Source: Stenopsyche tienmushanensis
Taxonomy: Eukaryota > Arthropoda > Insecta > Trichoptera > Stenopsychidae
Assembly: GCA_008973525.1 (NCBI GenBank)
Contig: WACJ01000309.1
Location: forward strand, 329,062-393,061
Direction: 5' to 3'
Length of the DNA stretch: 64,000 bases
A program made the translations under genes and the position numbers. Numbering within the stretch: the stretch's first letter is position 1; each line of letters opens with the position of its first letter. Shown here one piece after another: positions 58,809 to 64,000 of the stretch. Under the pieces are notes generated by a model. That model was not told where the DNA came from and searched no databases. It saw only the letters and a list, made by a program, of their open reading frames with translations.

Positions 58809-58910
58809 TCAGTCGATAAAGTAAGCTCGAACGAGAAGGTTCATATTCGGTTAAATTCATATTCGAAACTGTACAAACAATAATAGCGAGAGTGAAATCG
58901 TTCAATTAAA
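58809..58910 (+). promoter_or_regulatory. Predicted promoter and non-coding first exon of b561 gene 4
   Basis: Counterpart of 50811-50912: TCAGTC start, donor GTGAGG (58911), a change from GTAAGG that still conforms to the donor consensus. The predicted acceptor is before 60545, giving a 1.6 kb intron. Confidence 0.5.
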
Positions 58911-59429
58911 GTGAGGATATAAAAGATTTTTTTAAATTACTTTTACATCACTCGGTGAAGATTATTTTATATCTGCCATCAGGAAACCCTTCTAAAGAAA
59001 ATATTTTTCATCTGGTGATTTCCCATCTGACTTCCCCATTAAGTTAAAATAAGATTATTCATATAGATAGGAGAGGAAATATGAATGAGTGTGATCCTGG
59101 AGATCGTGTGATCTAATCGATCAGAAATATCAATATTTCTGACCTTCTGGGTTAAAATATTTTCAAACCTGGTTCAACTATATGTATGATTTATCAGCCG
59201 GGAGAATATCTGCTTTATAATCTAATCTAAAATTGTTCATTTATTCCAATGCTTCTCTAACATTTCTATGCCATTTTACTAGAACGATTAAAGTTTGACC
59301 TCAAAATAGGCTTCAGTTTCAACAATCATTTCTTCCTTAGAACCAAATCTCTTTATCTGAAGCATTATTTATAGGTGCAAATAGATAGTAATAGCTGGGT
59401 GCTAAATCTAGACTTTTTATTTTTCGTTT

Positions 59430-60060
59430 GGGAAACCAAAACCTTACCAACTGATATTTGCGTTTTTGGTCGCTTTAAGCGACTTTAGCCGGTTGATGTC
59501 CAATAATGTGACTGCCAATTTGATTCTGTAGTATAGAGATGGATCCATGTTTCAACCATGTCACATATTGCATCAAAAAATCCTCTTTATTGCACTGAAA
59601 CAGCTCCAAATGTGTTGTTGTTTTTGATGAACTGTGAGCAAACGCGGTACCTACATCGAACAGAGCTTCCTTATGGACAAACATTGATGCAAAATGGTGA
59701 ATACACTGCCTTCTAATATCTTTAAGGTGTCAACTATCTCATACAACTTCAATTTATGATCAGCCAATATTATTTTATGGATTATTTATGTTTTCTGGAA
59801 CAAGTGCCGAATTTAGGCGACCAGTGTTTAGCATCATCGTTGTTTGTATGGCCGAGTTTAAAATCAGCAAACCACTTCTCTACTATTTTTCTTTAAAAAG
59901 CAACGCTTTATCAACACATAATATTCAGATTTTTCCATCGTTTTGAAAATTACAAAAGTAGCGTCACTAAAAACACTGTAATTTGTTAACTAAAAAACAT
60001 CAGAATGTCATAAAATTTTGACACAAAATTTGATTTGTCAATAATGGCGCCATAGTGACA
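59430..60060 (-). pseudogene. mariner remnant of b561 unit 3
   Basis: Third copy of the unit mariner: HKEALFDVGTAFAHSSSKTT and LFQCNKEDFLMQYVTWLKHG on the minus strand, with its own frame breaks. Confidence 0.85.
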
Positions 60061-60628
60061 GCGAATGGTGGTGATTCTCTACTCCCGCAATCAATGTGTT
60101 AACATCACGTAAATTAAAAAATATGTATGAGTAACACCTGCTCTTACGAACCTGTATATACAATAATATTATACAATGATTCATTAAAAAAATCATCAAT
60201 ATTCTTTGCAATATCATGGCCTTATCTCAATTTGAAATAATATCTGATATCTTGGAAATCAGTTTGTAACATCGCTCCATGCTTGGAAAGATATGTTCGC
60301 AATATAGTTCAAGTACATCATTGTAAATACAATTCAATCTCCAAAATATTAATCATTTTTAAAAAATTCATCATATAATAGATTTTTTTCATATATACAA
60401 AATTAAAGAAAATTAGTTACAATTAACGATAATGAAGATGGATACCATCTCGTACCATTGAATGAGAAACAAGAACACGTAAGATTTACACAATATTCTA
60501 CTCTGTGGTATATAAATAATTAGTGCTTTATAATATTTTTTTAGAGAAGAATACTTTCGAAATACCGTCACATGTTTTTTTTTAATTTGAGCTAAATAAT
60601 AAACAAGCATTGGACAAAAAAACAGAAA

Positions 60629-63600
60629 ATGGACACACAACAAATGGGGGCATTTCCAACTCTAATGACAACCACCAATACGGTTGTCCATATGATGATC
60701 GCCATCCTTTTATTCATGGCTTGGAATGTTGGTATTAATATAAATTTTATAGGCTCAAGTAGACTAATTTTACTCCAGCTACACATAATATTTGGCACTA
60801 CAGGGGTGAGCATATCTATTATTAACAGTGCAGTAGTCAGCGACATTATTTGTGCATTTATTCCTATTATACAAAAGCTAATTCTTTTAAATAACAATTT
60901 TTAAAACCTATAAATAAATATTATATGTAACTAATATTGGAACACTTTGAAAGTTGCAATACTTCAATCAAGCGCTACAATTTTGGCCACATCTAGCGAA
61001 TCCCCAGCCACCTTGTATAGAAAGTAGACGACGATTATTTGACTATCATTAACATGAACTATTTGTAAACATAAAAAACAGCTTTGTAGATTTTAATTTA
61101 ATATAGGTATGAGAAATTATTCAAGTTTCGAAAATTGTTATTAATGTTTGCATCGTTTAAAAGCTTGATAGACTGTACCTTTCCAGATTTTAATTTTATA
61201 AACACTAACTGAAACAAAAATTGGCTTTGTAGAAATGGGTGTCAAATTTTGGTTGCTGCCTCGCGTGCTTGTATACTTACATTTTTTTAAAAATATATTT
61301 TCAATTTAAAAAAAAAAACTATCAATCAATATGTTTTCATTATATTGTGTTATAAAAATTTCAACTTAATAAGAACATATTACTAATAATGGCATATTTT
61401 TTCATTTCAGTTTCTATTTTTTATGGTTGAATCCATATTGGCATTTAGCCCATTCAACGCTTGGAGTCGTCATCTAAGTAGAGACCAGAAAAAGAATGTC
61501 CATCTTGGGATGCAAATTATGGGTACTGTTTGGATAGTGATTGGATTTAGTTGTATTGTTTCATTCAGAATAAATCATTTTGATACAGTCCATGGAGTTT
61601 TTGGTAAGCAATTATGCAATAATTATAAAAATATATCATCTTCATCATCATAGTGCAGCCACTAACAGTCCACTACAGAACTATGGGCCTCTTCAATATC
61701 CATTCACAGGAAGGGGTTACATCCATTTCGTCTGTGTCATACATTCACCTCCTCATTTGCTCGATATTGAAGGTAGCATTACCACCGAGTTTTATTTTGA
61801 ACGCTCACCCAACGGGTATCCTGAGTGAACGTATTGACGAACACTTTCGCGAACGTCTCGATAAGGAGTTTGGGGTGTTTGTAAAGACTGAGTAGTTTTC
61901 ATAGGGAGATGGTGGAAAACTACTCTAGACGACCTTTTTGACTCTACTGGAAAGGGCTTTCTGGAGTACAAGGAGTCCAGTCCCCCCTTTCCTCGCTAGG
62001 GCGTTGCCGGGGTAGGGTGAAGACATACGTGACGCTTAAGTGCATCTCGGATTCGCTCCTACACCAACTGAGGGTGTCTCCCCGTCACCGTACAACTTAC
62101 CCGAGCGAATTCGAGACTGAGTGGTTTCGCCATTTTTTCAGGTTGCCCCTCTCAGTTCGGCGATTACAAAACGATATAGAAGTCAACGGAAGACAATTTT
62201 GTTTACGTTGCAAAGTGAAGTTTCTCATATGCATCCTTTCGAGGCCGTCTCTTTGATGTTCTTCTTGTCCTTGTTCTGTTCCTGAAAAAAAATCTTGGTT
62301 CCGAACCGATACGGTTCATCATGCTCCATATTTTTAGGTAGGGTCGACTATGTAAGAAATAGCGAATGATAAGCAAGTCTTGATTTGTAAAAGTAGTAGT
62401 AGTATTAGCTTGCTGTTTAAAGAGTATTTAAGTATTTACTCTGTAAATATGTATAAGTAAAGTGGTCAATAGTTAAAATACATAAAATCGTATAAGTATA
62501 ATAGTTGGGAGTAGTCAAATTGTATTAGCAAGGGGTAGTTATGTCGCATCACAGTATTCGAACTTTGACGTTTAGTGCCTACCGGGCACAATCAAATAAT
62601 ATTTAATTTGTCAGACTGGGAGTAACTGGAAAAAATATATAGACATAGCTGGAACGAATAGGTTAAGGTCAGGTATCAAGTAATATCAAATAGTCAGGTC
62701 CATATCAAATAGTTTCATAGTCAAGATTGTATTATAGGAGCAGTCGAAAGAGCATTTTGCTCCCAGTGTTCCCACGTTTATGTGATAGTAGGAGGTGGAT
62801 GTGTGCCAGTGTTTGTTAATTCACTTACCTTGGAAGCTTGGATTATTATGATCTTACTTGCGTTATTATCCTTGTTGTAGTTCCTCTCAAGTGACGCGGT
62901 GGAGATGTTCCATTTTTTTTGTGCAGATGTCATAAAAACAATGTTTTTCGGCGTCACTCGCGAATTTTATATACAAGTGAAGTCGGCGTTTCGTCAGAGC
63001 GAACGAATGAAATTGCGCGGGGGAGAGTGCGGGGGGGGGGGGGTCCCCGGCGTTGAGGGTGCCGACAAGTCACAGAAAGAACTCAACGTATCACTGAGAC
63101 GAATTATTTTCGCAAAGCGTATCGAGCGCCGAGTCGTTTTACCTCCGACTATCGGGAGAAGACTGAATGTTAAACTTTGACAATTATTGAAAGGTTTTTA
63201 AGTCCTTAATTTTATTACAGTTAGGCGTCGATTGGGAACGGCCCACTGGAGGTAGAGAAAAGAAAGGCACAAAAAAATGCATTTCTTTGAATTTCGATGT
63301 TTGCCATAAGCCGCATGTTTAGGCGATAACGAAGGATGAGATGTAATAAAATTTAGCATTATATTATAATGTTTCGCGTGTAATTTTCGTTAGGACAAGA
63401 TGAAACGGTCTTACTGATGAAGGGGGCCCTGTCGGAGGGCGCAGCCCCGGCGGTGAGGTGCCGACAAGTCACAGAAAGAACTCAACGTATCACAGAAACG
63501 AATTATTTTCGCAAAGCGTATCGAGCGCCGAGTCGTTTTACCTCCGACTATCGGGAGAAGACTGAATGTTAAACTTTGACAATTATTGAAAGGTTTTTAA

Positions 63601-64000
63601 GTCCTTAATTTTATTACAGTTAAGCGTCGATTGGGAACGGCCCACTGGAGGTAGAGAAAAGAAAAGCACAAAAAATGCATTTCTTTGAATTTCGATGTTT
63701 GCCATAAGCCGCGTGTTTAGGCGATAACGAAGGACGAGATGTAATAAAATTTAGCAGTATATTATAATGTTTCGCGTGTAATTTTCGTTAGGACAAGATG
63801 AAACGGTCTTACTGATGAAGGGGGCCCTGTCGGAGGGCGCAGCCCCGGCGGTGAGGTGCCGACAAGTCACAGAAAGAACTCAACGTATCACAGAAACGAA
63901 TTATTTTCGCAAAGCGTATCGAGCGCCGAGTCGTTTTACCTCCGACTATCGGGAGAAGACTCATAAAAATATATAAAATTACATAACTAAGCCCATAAGC
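60629..64000 (+). CDS. Cytochrome b561 domain protein 4 (3' end outside window)
   Basis: Exon 1 60629-60805 and exon 2 61411-61603 code for 123 residues with histidines QLHIIF, KNVHLGM and DTVHGVFG. The third exon, expected within about 110 bp by analogy with genes 2 and 3, is displaced past the window end by a 2.3 kb insertion; the last 38 bp (from 63963) resume the intron sequence. The first exon differs from gene 2 mainly at the N-terminus (MDTQQMGAF) and includes S57G near the first heme site. Whether exon 3 is intact cannot be seen. The donor GTAAGC at 61604 is unchanged, so splicing across the insertion is possible. Confidence 0.8.
61637..63962 (-). mobile_element. 2.3-kb retroelement-like insertion in b561 gene 4 intron
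   Basis: Flanked by a 12-bp direct duplication ATAAAAATATAT (61625-61636 and 63963-63974); genes 2 and 3 have this site once. The left border is (CAT)-rich and is followed by a TCCACTACAGAACTATGGGC phrase typical of LINE/SINE 3' ends read in reverse, so the element is minus-oriented. The far end consists of tandem ~398 bp units. No complete reverse transcriptase is readable, which suggests a non-autonomous or rearranged copy. Confidence 0.75.
63062..63962. repeat. Tandem ~398-bp repeat array
   Basis: Units start with CCGACAAGTCACAGAAAGAA at 63062, 63461 and 63859 (periods 399 and 398 bp); the third stops after about 100 bp at the insertion border. Units are nearly identical, each containing a GTCGGAGGGCGCAGCCCC GC-rich core, except that the first is preceded by a G-run instead. 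Nothing coding. Confidence 0.9.

Larger units (their letters stand above)
57866..60060. repeat. Intergenic half of tandem unit (copy at gene 3/4)
   Basis: Near-identical counterpart of 49870-51960, including leader exon and mariner remnant, without the 150 bp deletion. The duplication is recent relative to the mariner decay. Confidence 0.85.

Noticed and set aside
63062..63962. CRISPR-like array
   Set aside because: Units of about 398 bp are near identical throughout, with no short repeat/spacer alternation; the genome is eukaryotic.
1..64000. tRNA, rRNA or conserved ncRNA genes
   Set aside because: No cloverleaf with A/B box pair or rRNA core was recognised by eye; a dedicated covariance search would be needed to exclude small ones.

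Overview
This is a eukaryotic, AT-rich window with short GT-AG introns, AATAAA polyadenylation signals and a dense load of degraded transposons (mariner/Tc1, hAT, pogo/Tigger, R1-like and RTE-like LINEs, Penelope-like GIY-YIG pieces, MITEs). The gene content is PAICS, sulfiredoxin, a tandem cluster of secreted dsRNase-type nucleases and a tandem cluster of small cytochrome b561 proteins. Together with mauritiana/mellifera-type mariners and TCAGT-type initiators this points to an insect nuclear genome; the order cannot be fixed from the sequence alone.

Layout. 1-4.6 kb: gene-poor, transposon-derived. 4.7-10.7 kb (+): PAICS, nine exons including a 16-nt first coding exon, with a 2.5 kb last intron full of transposon remnants. 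12.76-13.18 kb (+): sulfiredoxin, two exons. 16.6-31.0 kb (-): three paralogous dsRNase genes (A, B, C), each with six coding exons in identical phases plus a 5' UTR intron, separated by LINE, mariner and hAT debris. 31.5-37.6 kb: mobile-element zone with a roughly 0.5 kb inverted repeat of mariner sequence, a hAT remnant, a foldback and a Tc1 remnant. 37.9-64 kb (+): four cytochrome b561-like genes, each with three coding exons; the last runs off the window after a 2.3 kb insertion in its second coding intron. Genes 2-4 lie in tandemly duplicated units that share an old mariner remnant. A 3.3 kb hAT-like element with an 8-bp target duplication sits only in the unit of gene 3.

The genes are not one pathway. 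PAICS (purine synthesis) and sulfiredoxin (peroxiredoxin repair) are housekeeping genes. The two lineage-expanded families, secreted nucleases and membrane b561 reductases, are the adaptive part. The shared and private insertions give a relative history: mariner insertion, then tandem duplication of b561 units, then private hAT and LINE-like insertions. All exon boundaries were derived by hand from splice consensus, reading-frame continuity and paralog or family comparison; no transcript data were available.
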